Of a stretch of 64,000 bases of DNA, positions 7,798-18,677 are shown one piece after another; position 1 is the stretch's first letter, and every line of letters starts with the position of its first letter. The stretch comes from Dendrocalamus latiflorus. Its lineage: Eukaryota; Streptophyta; Magnoliopsida; Poales; Poaceae. The notes below the pieces were generated by a model. That model was not told where the DNA came from. It made no database searches and saw only the letters and a program-made list of their open reading frames with translations. Both the position numbers and the translations under genes were made by a program. The stretch is taken from the NCBI GenBank assembly GCA_017311315.1, contig CM029654.1, positions 28,872,778-28,936,777 of the forward strand, given 5' to 3'.

Positions 7798-10452
7798 ATG
7801 ACAGGTGAGTCGTCTGATAATCAAGAGTGTGTTTTAAAGGGAGAGTTCATCAAGCTCTTGGATGAACCACGCATCGATAGGAAGCTTCAAGCTTCGATGG
7901 ACACATGGCAGCGCTCCATCAGTTCCATTAATGAGAGACAAAACCGCGACGCCAGTGCTTCATTTGCTGCCCAAGATGCACGCCCACGACACCGCCTACA
8001 TCAAAACCGTCACGGTATGGGAGGTAATAATTTTCAGCACCACAATGGTCGTTCTAATCATGACCCATTGGCTAAAGTCAAATTTACCATTCCATCTTTT
8101 TCTGGTCTTTATGATGCTGAAATATATCTTGATTGGGAGATGACGGTAGAGCAGAAGTTTAATTCTCACTTGGTTCCTGAACAACATAGAGTTAGACAAG
8201 CTACTAGTGAGTTTAAGGACTTTGCTATTATTTGGTGGAATGATCTGGGTACCATGCGCTTACAACCTAATACATGGGATAAATTAAAAGAAGCTATGCG
8301 TGCTAGATTTGTTCCTCCTGCTTTTAAACATGAAATGCATAAGAAATTGCAGTGCTTAGACCAAGCTAATAAATCTGTCGAGAAATATTATCAAGAACTA
8401 CAAATAGGCATGTTGCGTTGTAATTTTGTAGAAGATGAGGAGGATAAGATTTGTCGTTTTTACGGGGGGTTACGGCGTGAAATTCAGGACATTGTTTATT
8501 ATAAAGATTTTACTATTGTCAACCAGTTGTTCCAGCTTGCTTGTTTGGCAGAAAAAGAATTGCAGGGTAGGCAACAAAGGACAAGGAGCAACTTTGAAGG
8601 TACGTCTACATCGAGATCAATGCCTGGGCAAGCCAAGATAGCCCCACCTCCTATTTGTCGAGCTGCTGTCCCCTCTGTGAGTAGGGCGCGTTCAACAGCA
8701 CCGCAGCCACCATCACGCGCACCCGAGACGAGCAAATCTACTAGTGTGCAAGCACCAGCACAGAGCTCTTCATCGGTTGCTTCCACGGGCCGTACGACGG
8801 GCATTGTGTGCCACCGTTGTAAAGGGATGGGCCACGTCATGAGAGATTGCACAAGTCAGCGGGCGTACATTGCGACAGAAGATGGTGGTTATGTAAGAGC
8901 TAGTGATGTTGAGGATGAATATGCTCTTGCAGCTAACCTTGCAGGTAATGGTGATGATCATGAGAACAAACCTGTGTTTGTGCCCTTTTCTGTGACTAAC
9001 AACTTGCAGGTAGTTGAGAACCATGCCGAAGAGGAGCATGAGCTGATGGAATCATTGACCCCATTGGTTAAGAATGAAGATAAGGAGATGGATGCCCTTA
9101 CATCATCTGAGGAGAACCAAAAAGGTAAAGAACATGGAGCTATCATCGCTCACGGTACTGATTTGGTGCTACAACAAGACATAGAGCAACCTTGTGAGTA
9201 TATACCTGCTGTAGTGCAATCTTTTGATATTCCTTGTGTTGACTTAAATGAACCATGTGCTGATCTAAATTCTCATAATTTTGCACATGTCGAATTAATA
9301 ACACATAAAGAAGTTTTGACTAAAATTTTTCCTGCTAATTCATTGTGTTACATCATGTTGGATCTACCTATGAAATTGTCACATGCTATGGAGAAAGTTT
9401 CTGAACTTGCATGTTCGAAATTCTTGTTAAGTGCCTACACCCCTGGATATAAGTTTAATTTGATTGGAGATTATGATGTGGAAACTCAATTTCTTGTATA
9501 TCGAATATGCATAACTTGCGATCACATGGATGAATTGAAACTTGCTATTTGGAACAGCAATTCTTGTATGCTGAATCATGTTCAATGTGAGAGGGAAGTA
9601 AAATTTAGTACTCATCCAATGCCTATGTGTTCATCTCTTTTTGCACCATCTAGTATGGACAATCTGAATAAAGATAATGAATTATGGCAGAACATACAAA
9701 TCTCTTCACCCTGGCTAGATGAATTTACTATTGTTCGATTGAGATACGATTATATGGATGAACTTTGCTTGATTCCAAAGGTTGTAGTTTTGTCCATATA
9801 TGCCACCACTGCAAGTTTACAAAATCAAAGATTTGAATTGCATAAATGCTTCACTTACATTTGCAAAACAAGTTGCAATAATTACTGTGTGAGAAATTTT
9901 GAATTGCTCATTAACATATATGATTACTCTTGGGTTAATAATACAATGAGCTTTTATGATCATTGCTGTTTTATAACATTAATTGTGCAACAACGAAGAA
10001 CTGTTAAAACGGATGACATATACATATACCATGCATACACCTTGGCTTCTTTGTTACCATATTTTCAGCTTATCAAAAGCCGAGGACGGCTTTGTTTGCA
10101 AGAAGGGGAGGATGATAAGAACATGAACCCTATGGATACAACCATATTTGCTCTACTTGTTGTTACAATTACAAGAGCTCCTACGCATCACTTAAATTAT
10201 GAGGTGAGCTCGTTTCAAAGAGATTTTACTTTATTTGATAAAGAACTTATGATATTACATAATGAGAGTTTGTTGCGTTTGTTATCATACACAAAGATTT
10301 ATGATCAAGATCATGCAATACGTGACACTACACATATGTTAAAACCGAGGACGGTTTTCCATCAAGAAGGGGAGGATGATGTGACCACGCCACCAACACG
10401 TACGATCATAGCGGCCAATATCAAGAATGAACTAAAGGTGAATTCTACCTAA
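7798..10452 (+). CDS. Gag with long novel C-terminal extension (element N)
   Basis: An 884-codon ORF with no internal stop. Residues about 1-90 are a polar N-terminus. Residues about 95-255 match the retrotransposon Gag (capsid-like) domain, with landmarks IIWWNDLG, ARFVPP, YYQELQIGMLRC and GGLRREIQDI. Residues about 265-335 are a Ser/Pro/Arg linker. A CCHC zinc knuckle (CHRCKGMGHVMRDC) lies at 338-351, followed by an ATEDGGYV stretch seen after grass gypsy Gags. From about residue 390 to 870 the sequence is unrecognised: an acidic segment, then mixed hydrophobic, Cys- and aromatic-rich sequence. No DTGA, YxDD or integrase D-D-E motif is present. The frame runs over the PPT and stops 76 bp inside the 3' LTR. 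The ATG at 7798 is the first good start after the leader. An intact frame in an otherwise decayed region suggests recent insertion or selection on the fusion. Confidence 0.85.
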   Translation: MTGESSDNQECVLKGEFIKLLDEPRIDRKLQASMDTWQRSISSINERQNRDASASFAAQDARPRHRLHQNRHGMGGNNFQHHNGRSNHDPLAKVKFTIPSFSGLYDAEIYLDWEMTVEQKFNSHLVPEQHRVRQATSEFKDFAIIWWNDLGTMRLQPNTWDKLKEAMRARFVPPAFKHEMHKKLQCLDQANKSVEKYYQELQIGMLRCNFVEDEEDKICRFYGGLRREIQDIVYYKDFTIVNQLFQLACLAEKELQGRQQRTRSNFEGTSTSRSMPGQAKIAPPPICRAAVPSVSRARSTAPQPPSRAPETSKSTSVQAPAQSSSSVASTGRTTGIVCHRCKGMGHVMRDCTSQRAYIATEDGGYVRASDVEDEYALAANLAGNGDDHENKPVFVPFSVTNNLQVVENHAEEEHELMESLTPLVKNEDKEMDALTSSEENQKGKEHGAIIAHGTDLVLQQDIEQPCEYIPAVVQSFDIPCVDLNEPCADLNSHNFAHVELITHKEVLTKIFPANSLCYIMLDLPMKLSHAMEKVSELACSKFLLSAYTPGYKFNLIGDYDVETQFLVYRICITCDHMDELKLAIWNSNSCMLNHVQCEREVKFSTHPMPMCSSLFAPSSMDNLNKDNELWQNIQISSPWLDEFTIVRLRYDYMDELCLIPKVVVLSIYATTASLQNQRFELHKCFTYICKTSCNNYCVRNFELLINIYDYSWVNNTMSFYDHCCFITLIVQQRRTVKTDDIYIYHAYTLASLLPYFQLIKSRGRLCLQEGEDDKNMNPMDTTIFALLVVTITRAPTHHLNYEVSSFQRDFTLFDKELMILHNESLLRLLSYTKIYDQDHAIRDTTHMLKPRTVFHQEGEDDVTTPPTRTIIAANIKNELKVNST
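10364..10376 (+). other. Element N polypurine tract
   Basis: AAGAAGGGGAGGA lies immediately before the 3' LTR start (10377). A near-copy with the same upstream words (CGAGGACGG ... AAGAAGGGGAGGATGAT) occurs about 265 bp upstream, at 10081-10115, inside the ORF. Confidence 0.85.
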
Positions 10453-11254
10453 TGCGAATATGATGCTACCTAATGATGAAAATATATATATTTGTAGCAT
10501 CACATCACTTTGGAACCAATTGAAGCAAGGGTTCAAGTTGGACAGGTTTTGGAATCCAATTCGGCCTCCAGATCAATTCGGATTCAGCTTGATAAGCCAA
10601 CGTTAAACGGCCATAACTTTTGATCCAGAAGGCTTCTCGGGGCCCGTGAGTACTCGTTGGAAAGATCTTGGAGTCTACTTTCAGATGGAGCTGGTCTCAC
10701 CTCCAAACTCCACTCGAGCAGATCAGAAACTGCGAAACAAGCCACATCACTTTTCCAGTCCGACTCAAAGTGGGCCGAGGGCCTTGTAACTTGGGCTATT
10801 TGGGCTGGTACTGTTCACATGAACAGTACCACATACGTGAACAGTAACTAGGAATAGTACCACATCCTTTTTCATTAGATAAGTGTGGCTTCCCCCTCCC
10901 CTATTTAAGGAGGCCACATCCCGTTAGTTTTCCTTGGGTTTTGCTTAGATTAATCTGTCTTTGAACAGTTTCGCCGTTCATCGGTTTGTGAGACCCCAAC
11001 TTGTGAACTTAATATTTATTCGCAATTTCAGATTGCATCTTGTACTCTCTTGCTTGTGTTCTCAATTCGCTTACAGGAGATAGCCTTCTTGGCGAGGTCA
11101 ATCGTGTTCGGCACGGTTGATAACCAACGGAGCAGTGGTGTAGTGATTGCGAGGGGTTCGATCTGTTTTGGTCGGAGCCTTTGGATCATCAACGTCGATA
11201 TCTCCACAATCGACTTATCAGTACCTCTCGGAAGATCGGGCCATCGTCACATCA
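10377..11254 (+). repeat. Element N 3' LTR
   Basis: 878 bp, TGATGTGAC to GTCACATCA, followed by the TSD TAAAC. It holds the last 25 codons and stop of the Gag-fusion ORF and a second TATTTAAG box (10902-10909). Confidence 0.95.
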
Positions 11255-13170
11255 TAAACCCACCCGCTTATGGATATCCCATCCGCAAGCCAAACCAACA
11301 GACAACAGTGAATCAACCATCCACTGACCAGCTACAAATTTTCCAAGAGTAACTATACCTCGTGTGAAATCACCGAGCATTGTCCATGACCGAGGACGCG
11401 ACTATTCGAATAGTTTTACACTCTGCAGAGGTCGCACAACTGTACCCACACGATGTGATTAGCCTTAGCTTAAGGTAATCACAACAGGGCCTTTACAAAG
11501 TTCAGTTCCAACTCAATCCCGCCCGCTAGGGTTTCGCATCACACCCCCCTTGCGCCTCATGGAAATCAGCATCCATGCTCATCACAATGGCGAAATTAAA
11601 GTTGAAACGTCCCAAATTAATCAGCCAGGTCTATCCCATACTAGACATGTGGTTTGCACGGTAAAGCTAAAATCAATGGCGCACAAAGTTAAGTCCTTAA
11701 GTGTTCCCGGGCGAGACTACCACATCCCTCGAAGTGCTCCAACACTTCCCCCTTTACTTGCACGATCACTCGCCCGAGTGAAAACCAATTTTGTATAACC
11801 ACGCCAACGACACACCAATGCCATGGCACAAATTTTATATTGGTGGCACCAACCACGATTCGGTATATCATTAAGTCAAATTAATTAATCACATGTGATG
11901 ATGAACCCAAACGATACTAAAAGCATGGCTAAGCATACTAATCGTGCCATCCCAAATGTGATCGTAACATAGCATCACTACTAAGTTTCCCAACCTATGG
12001 TGACAATGGCATCATGGCATTCAAATTTAACAAGGAGGGAATTACTCAATTGAGGTGATAACTACCAATTACAAGGTTTGTACAAAAGTAGCGATGCAAT
12101 GTAATTTAAAACAAAATATTTAAATAATAGATTGCAAACTGGGTTCAACATGATCAAAGAACATGACTTGCCTTGGCCTTGCTCAGTTGACGGCTCTTGA
12201 TCTTCAAATCCAACGGCGGCTCCCTCGAACGCATGATCTAACGAGAGAGAACAAAACGAAGAGACAAAATAAATTCAAATGAACTCCAACAATTCTCAAA
12301 CCTGAACCAAAAGATAGAGCTCAATTTTAGATGAATTTAGGAAAAAGAATCGGGTCAATCGGAGCTAGGATGAGGGAGAACGGGACTCTGGAAAATCTGG
12401 TTTTAGAAAAAAGGCTGAAATTCGGAAATTGCACTGTGCCGTAGACCCGGTGCACGGTATGGGCGGTCTGCGGTGAACCCGGCGCACGGAACAGTGCGGC
12501 TGACTGGGCGGCTGGCGCGGCGGCTAGGGCTGACATGGCAGACACGTGGCAACACGTGGACGGGTAGGGCTAACGTGGCAGCTGACATGGCATGGTGACG
12601 TGGCAGGGTGACGTGGCACCTAGGGGCCTCGGGTGCTGACGTGGCTGCTGAAGAGGCTGCTGACTAGGCTGACACGTCGGCCTAGGGCTGACGTGGCCGG
12701 CTTGCGTGGCTAGGCTGAGGTGGCGGCTCGGGCGCGCGGCGGCGGGGACGATCGGACGGCTGCGGTGCGGTGAGCGTGGACGCATCCGGGCCATCGGCCT
12801 AGATCTAAACGGGCGGCGGGGATCAAGCGAATCGGGGCGAGACGACGGTGGATCGCCGACGCGTGGCGGGCGCGCTGCGCAAAGCGTCGCGCGAACGCGG
12901 CGCGGGCGGGCGGCGGGACCGAGGGCGCTGACGCGCGACGGGTTCGGCGGAACCGAGGGCGACGCGAGCGGCGGCGACGGGCTTGTCTCCGGCATCAGCG
13001 ACGGCGGAGCGGAGAGAGGGGCGCGGCGGTAGGGTCCTCACCGGCGACGGCGACGACGGCCGGCAGAAACGGCGGACGGCGGAGGGACAGCGACGAACGA
13101 CGGCGAAGCCGACGAGGCGTAGGCGGCGGCCTCTGAGGACGGCGGCGACGCACGGCAGCGAAGGCGGCGG

Positions 13171-13880
13171 CTGCGGGATGACGGCGAACCTCGGGGTCGG
13201 CGCCCTTAAATACCCGGGCGGCGGCGAGGGCGGGGCAGGCCGGGCGGGCGGCGGGCCGAGTGGGCTCGGCCCACTAGGGTTAGGGGGGGTTTTTTTCTTT
13301 TTCTTTTTCCAGAAATACAAATAAACTTCAAAAAGCTCTAGAAAATAGCAAATAAATCCGGAAAATTCACAAAAAATACCAGAAAATTCCTTTTGACACA
13401 AAGAACCCAATTAAATATTTTCAACTTATGTTAATGTTTAATTTATTCATATTAAATCTAAATAAATTCTGCAAATTCCTTTTAAGCTTTAATTAATTCC
13501 AGAAAATTAATTTTTGAAAATTGGGCTGCGGGATGACGGCGAACCTCGGGGTCGGCGCCCTTAAATACCCGGGCGGCGGGCCGAGTGGGCTCGGCCCACT
13601 AGGGTTAGGGGGCTTTTTTGTTTCTTTTTCTTTTTCCAGAAATCCAAATAAACTTCAAAAAGCTCTAGAAAATAGCAAATAAATCCGGAAAATTCACCAA
13701 AAATACCAGAAAATTCCTTTTGACACAAAGAACCCAATTAAAATATTTTCAACTTATGTTAATGTTTAATTTAATCATATTAAATCTAAATAAATTCTGA
13801 AAATTCCTTTTAAGCTTTAATTAATTCTAGAAAATTAATTTTTGAAAAATTGGGCTTTATAAACTCCAGAAAATCAGGAT
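13171..13880. repeat. 355-bp tandem duplication at the end of A left LTR
   Basis: Copies begin at 13171 and 13526 (CTGCGGGATGACGGCGAACC). Copy 2 lacks a short GC-rich block. Each copy carries the TATTTAAGG-type box, so this LTR has two putative core promoters. The right LTR has a single copy, which shows that the duplication arose after insertion, or in one LTR only. Confidence 0.85.
13206..13212 (-). promoter_or_regulatory. TATA-like box in element A LTR
   Basis: On the minus strand this reads TATTTAA within GGGTATTTAAGGGCG, downstream of the AT-rich LTR start and just before the CpG-rich leader. Equivalent copies lie at 13561-13567 (tandem duplicate) and 21958-21964 (the functional 5' LTR). 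Confidence 0.5.
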
Positions 13881-13886
13881 GTTACA

Positions 13887-13904
13887 AACCTTACCCCCTT
13901 AAAC
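13887..13904 (-). other. Element A polypurine tract
   Basis: On the minus strand, GTTTAAGGGGGTAAGGTT directly precedes TGTAACATCC, the 5' border of this LTR copy. Confidence 0.8.
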
Positions 13905-13935
13905 GGGATCTCGACCCCGAGATCCGGGCTCACTA

Positions 13936-15165
13936 CTAGAATAGGTTCGGAAACTCTGCCTTGAGATCCTCTTCACACTCCCAGGTGGCTTCCTCCTCGG
14001 AGTGGTTGCTCCACTGAACTTTGCAAAAGCGAACAACTTTATTCCGGGTGACTCGCTCTGACACATCCAAGATTTTGACAGGACGCTCTTTGTAGGACAG
14101 ATCCTCCTGAAGATCAATTGCCTCAACTGGTACAGCCTCCTCTGGCACTCTCAAACACTTCTTCAGCTGGGACACATGGAAAACATCATGTACCCCACTG
14201 AAGGACGCAGGTAGCTCCAATTGATAAGCAACCTCTCCCCTGCGTTTCAGAATTCTGAACGGACCGACATACCTTGGTGCAAGCTTCCCTTTTTGCTGAA
14301 ACCTCTTCACACCTTTGAATGGTGTGATCCTGAGATACACAAAATCATCTGGTTCAAAACTCAGCTCTCGGCGTCTGGTATCCGCATAGCTCTTTTGCCT
14401 GGCCTGGGCAGTCCTCAACCTCTCCTGAATCAAACGGACCTTATCCTCAGCCTCTTTTAAACAATCTGGACCAAACACCTGACCTTCCCTGTCTCTTTCC
14501 AATTGAGAGGGGTCCTGCATTTCCTGCCATAGAGTGCTTCAAATGGCGACATCTGCAGACTTGCCTGATAACTATTGTTGTAGGAAAACTCTGCAAAAGG
14601 CAAACAGCTGTCCCACTTAGGTCCATGATCTAGCACACATGCTCTCAACATATCCTCAAGAATCTGATTGACTCGCTCTGTCTGACCATCTGTCTGGGGA
14701 TGGTATGCGGTACTGAAATTCAGGTGCGTTCCCATAGCCTCATGGAAACTACCCCAAAACCGAGAAGTGAACTGGGACCCTCGATCTGACACTATTTTCT
14801 TGGGCACTCCATGCAAACTGACGATCCTCGACATATACAGCTTTGCCAATCTGTCACCGGTGTAGGTTGTCTTCACTGGAATGAAGTGAGCAACCTTGGT
14901 CAATCGGTCCACGATGACCCAAATCAAATCATAGCCCTCCTTGGTCTTAGGCAGACCGACTATGAAGTCCATACCAATCTCTTCCCATTTCCACTCAGGG
15001 ATTTTCAACGGCTGGAGCAAACCTGCTGGCCTCTGATGCTCTGCCTTAACTCTTTGACAGACATCACAAAGGGCCACATACTCAGCGATCTCACGCTTCA
15101 TGCTAGGTCACCAATATTTTTCTTTAATGTCCTGGTACATCTTGGTACTGCCAGGGTGTATCGAG
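13936..15165 (-). pseudogene. Integrase with chromodomain-like tail (element A pol)
   Basis: Catalyses insertion of the retrotransposon cDNA into host chromatin. The zinc-binding end (CDVCQRVKAEH), the catalytic core with the three acidic positions in GMDFIVGL, VSDRGSQF and QTERVNQ, a GPF-type C-terminal motif (YVGPFRIL) and a terminal chromodomain-like block (RFCKVQWSNHSEEEATWE) ending at the stop 13936 are all visible. Three lesions break it: a frameshift near 15165, a TGA replacing a Trp codon in the YWW motif near 15113, and a frameshift near 14475 between core and C-terminus. The chromodomain is typical of chromoviruses and would direct integration to heterochromatin. As it stands no functional protein is made. 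Confidence 0.88.
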
Positions 15166-16873
15166 TATAACACTCGTGAGCTTCCTTTAGCAACAGATCC
15201 TTTAGCTCCTTCTTATTGGGCACACACAAACGTTGCTTGAACCACAGGGTTCCTTGGGCATCCTCTGAAAATCCTGACTCTTTTCCTTCACTCATACTCT
15301 GTCTGATACGCTGAAATGCCTCATCATCTGTCTGAGCCTGACGAATCTGACCATCCAAAGTGGGCTGCAACTCCATTGCTGCCAAAAATCCTTCCTCGAC
15401 CAATTCCAAACTGAGCCTTTGGAATTCCTCATGCAAAGCTGGCTGACTCTCCTTGACCATCAATGAATTACAATAAACCTTTCTGCTCAGAGCATCTGCG
15501 ACCACATTGGCCTTCCCAGGGTGATAATGGATTCCGACATCGTAATCCTTTATCAACTCCAACCACCTCCTCTGCCTGAGGTTAAGCTCGGTCTGGGTAA
15601 AGATGTATTTCAAACTCTTGTGATCCGTATAAATCTCACATCTATTACCCAAGAGATAGTGCCTCCAAATTTTCAAAGCATGCACTACGGCTGCTAGCTC
15701 TAAGTCGTGAGTAGGGTAATTCTCCTCATGCGGTCTCAACTGGCGCGAGGCATATGCTACCACTCTCTTTTCCTGCATCAGTACACAACCCAAACCCTTG
15801 CGGGAGGCATCGCAATAAATCTCAAAATCCTTGTTTAAATCTGGCAATACTAGCACTAGGGCTGTGGTCAAACTCTCCTTCAACTTCTGAAAGCTTTTCT
15901 CGCACTCGGGCGTCCAAACAAATTTCTTTTCCTTTTTGAGCAATTGGGTAAGTGGCTTGGCTACACTGGAAAATCCCTCAATGAAACGACGGTAATAACC
16001 AGCCATACCCAGAAAACTCCTGACCTGAGTCACCGAAGAAGGTGACTGCCAATCCAAAACATCCTTGACCTTTCCGGGGTCAACAGCAACTCCCTTTGCG
16101 GACATCACATGGCCTAGGAAGGCGACTTCCTTCATCCAAAACTCACATTTGCTAAACTTGGCATACAACTGATGGTCCCTTAATTTCTGCAATGCCATCC
16201 TCAGGTGTTCCTCATGCTCTCTCTCATCCTTGGAGTAGATCAGAATGTCGTCAATGAACACAACGACAAACTTATACAAATATTCCATGAAAACCTTATT
16301 CATCAGGTACATAAAATAGGCTGGAGCATTGGTCAAACCAAAAGACATCACTGTGAACTCGTACAATTCATAACGAGTCGAAAATGCTGTCTTAGGTATG
16401 TCCTGTCGAATCCTCATCTAATGGTAACCTGACCTCAAGTCAACCTTGGAGAAAACTCCTGCTCCCCTGAGCTGATCAAACAAGTCATCAATCCTGGGCA
16501 ACGGGTACTTGTTCTTGACGGTGACCTCGTTAAGTGCTCGGTAGTCCACACACATGCGCTGGCTGCCATCCTTCTTTTTCACAAACAAGACTGGCGCTCC
16601 CCACGGGGACGAACTGGGCCTGACATAACCTTTGTCCAAAAGCTCCTGAATCTGCTTCTTGAGTTCTGCTAACCCATTTGCTGGCATCCGGTAGGGTCTT
16701 TTGGAAATCGGAGAGGTACCGGGTACCAACTCGATCAGAAACTCAACTTCTCGCTCTGGTGGCATCCCTGGAAGGTCATCTGGAAACACATCGGGGTACT
16801 CCCTGACAATCGGCACATCCTCTAACTGAATTCCCTTGATCTGACAGACCATTACCTGCTCTGGCTGATTCAT
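15098..16873 (-). pseudogene. Reverse transcriptase and RNase H (element A pol)
   Basis: RNA-dependent DNA polymerase plus RNase H of a Ty3/gypsy polyprotein. Landmarks in order: LLDKGYVRPSSSPWGAPVLF, the CVDYRALN and KVDLRSGYH block, the active-site VVFIDDILIYS, the FLGMAGYYRRFI motif of the connection, and RNase H landmarks (IYCDASRKGLGCVL and the TDHKSL motif). It is cut by an in-frame TAG (16418-16420) directly after SGYH, where the family has Gln, so CAG to TAG is the simplest origin. Another in-frame TAG separates it from protease at 16886-16888. The 3' part frameshifts into integrase near 15165. The sense matches gag and integrase. Confidence 0.9.
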
Positions 16874-16885
16874 GCTAGCTGAAAA

Positions 16886-17470
16886 CTACACTTTCCTCCC
16901 ATCGGAGCTGGTCAAGGTCACTGCTCTGCTCCCACAATCCAAAACTGCCTGGTGCTTCTTGAGCCAATCCATACCCAAGATCACATCTAAGGACTGGATA
17001 TCCAAGATAATCAAGTCCGCTCTGAACTCAACTCCCTGGATGTCTATCTGAACTCCGGGACAGCCTAGGTTGGTGCTCAACTCCGAACCGGGGGATTGGA
17101 CCAAAAGAATAGATCCCAGAGTAATAATTTTCAACTGTTGCTTTAAAGCAAAACTCCGAGAAACAAACGAATGGGAAGCTCCAGAATCAAATAAAACTGT
17201 GGCAGATACTGAATGGACTAGGAACTTACCGATCACAACCTCTGGTGCTGCCTGGGCCTCCTCTGCAGTGACGTGGTTCACCTGGCCTCTCACCACCTGT
17301 GGAGTCCTGCTGGCCTGACCTAGCGCCTGGGGTGCTCCACGCCCTGGTCCTGGGGTAGGTGTCCGTCCTGGTGTGGCTCCCAAGTCGAAGCGAACTGGAG
17401 TGGGGGCCTGCCTCTGGGGGCACTTGCTAGCATAGTGTCCCTGCTCATGACACTTGAAGCAAGTAACAGA
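16886..17470 (-). pseudogene. Zinc knuckle and aspartic protease (element A)
   Basis: On the minus strand, from about 17462, the CCHC knuckle CFKCHEQGHYASKC is followed by a proline-rich linker and a retropepsin-like domain. The catalytic motif VLFDSGASHSFVS and a second hydrophobic motif (VILGMDWL) are both present, so the protease active site is intact. The segment is out of frame with Gag because of a shift near 17520, and it ends in a TAG at 16886 before RT. The protease would mature the Gag-Pol polyprotein. Confidence 0.85.
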
Positions 17471-18394
17471 CGCTGCTGAATTGGTGTTCCTTTGTTGCTG
17501 ACCACCAGATCCATCTCTGCCCTAACTGCTGGGGACGTGGCGCTGGGGCCGGGGTCCTGAAGACTGACTGCTGCTGCTGAGGCACTCGAGCGGGCTGGTA
17601 AGTGCTGAAACGCCGCCTCTGAGCCTGGTGAGACTGCAATTCCTGCTGAGCCATCCTCCTCTTGCGAGACTCCTCGAGCTCGCGGCGACTGTCCTCAATT
17701 AGGATAACCTTATCCACCATCTGCTGAAACCTGGCATAGTCGTTGCCCACGACCTGCACCTTCAATCCTGGGTTCAAGCCTTTCTGGAACCTCTTCTGAC
17801 GGGCTTCATCTGTGGCTACGTCCTCGGGTGCGTAGCGAGCTAGCTGAGTGAATCTATTGAGGTATTCACTCACTGACATATTCTTCTGCTGCAACTCACG
17901 GAACTCCTCCTTCTTCATGTCCATCACCCCATCCAGGACATGGGCGTTACGGAAAGCGGTGGAGAACTCGTTCCAAGTAATGCTGTCCTGGTCCTCATGG
18001 GCGTCACAGTAGTTCTCCCACCACTCTGCTGCAGGTCCCTCTAGCTGGTGTGCTGCATACAGCACTCTCTCCCTGTCTGTGCACTGGGCCAAGTTCAGCT
18101 TTTTCTCTACTGAACGGATCCAGTCGTCTGCCTCCAATGGCTCTGAAGAACTGGAGTAGGTAGGCGGCCTCGTCCTCATAAACTCTGCAAAGCGGGATTG
18201 ATGGTGGGTGGCTGATGCTGAGCCATATTGTTCATATTCTGCATCATTGCTTGCATCATCTGAGTCTGGGCCATCAGGAACTGACTGAGAGTGGGGTCCA
18301 GGGTCGGTGGAACTGCCTGGGGTGGCTGAGTGGTACTGCTCCCTGGGTTCTGGTTTGTCTGCTCACGACCTGCGGAGTTCCTGGTTTCAACCAT
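17445..18394 (-). pseudogene. Gag (element A)
   Basis: Starts at ATG 18394. The first 70 residues are polar with a Met/Gln-rich helix (LMAQTQMMQAMMQNMNNM). A frameshift near 18190 follows, and the main capsid-like domain continues from about 18179. Landmarks are DDWIRSVEKKL, GPAAEWWENY, FRELQQKNMSVSEYLNRF and KRFQKGLNPGL. A basic, Gln-rich tail follows (RRELEESRKRRMAQQELQ). A second frameshift near 17520 puts the zinc knuckle in another frame. This is the standard Gag of Tekay chromoviruses and would form the virus-like particle if restored. Confidence 0.85.
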
Positions 18395-18677
18395 TTTGCT
18401 GCTGCTCTGAAAAGAAAAACCATTTGCTGAGAACTGACTTCTGAAGGCTCAATAGGTACGAGGGAAAAGCAAAGGTAAGCGGTAAACTCGTCTAAGGGGA
18501 ATTTCTAATGACAACCTAAATTAAGCAAACACTTAGGCCGGAAGGCTAACAACAAAACTGGCAAAAGATAACTCCATTAAAAGATGGACATGATTGCAAT
18601 ATAATGCTTTTAAAAGCAAGATTTACAGCTCACATCCCAAACAACTGCAAATAAGATCCAACGCTCTACCCGTACTC

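Larger units (their letters stand above)
5803..11254 (+). mobile_element. Gag-only LTR retrotransposon (TR-GAG type, element N)
   Basis: A complete 5452-bp element inside the left LTR of A, with target duplication TAAAC (5798-5802 and 11255-11259). The uninterrupted right LTR of A confirms the empty site. LTRs are 897 and 878 bp. The PBS follows the 5' LTR and the PPT abuts the 3' LTR. The only gene is one long ORF (7798-10452) with a gypsy-type Gag domain and CCHC knuckle. There is no protease, RT, RNase H or integrase motif on either strand, so mobilisation would depend on a partner element in trans. The Gag is of the gypsy chromovirus kind by motif, but a partner was not identified. The gene is intact, unlike every other retroelement gene here. 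Confidence 0.93.
5219..13886 (-). repeat. Element A 3' LTR, split by element N
   Basis: It runs from TGTCGAGACC (5219) to GATGTTACA (13886). Removing nested element N and one TSD copy (5803-11259) leaves about 3.2 kb, against 2.8 kb for the right LTR. The excess is mostly an internal 355-bp tandem duplication at 13171-13880. A CpG-rich block (about 12480-13290) lies just upstream, in transcription sense, of the AT-rich LTR start. It gives long but meaningless open frames on both strands. Confidence 0.9.

Noticed and set aside
12570..13410. Several overlapping long frames on both strands (also 21332-22091)
   Set aside because: Same GC-rich LTR leader of element A, present in both LTRs; low-complexity Arg/Pro/Gly translation without domains.
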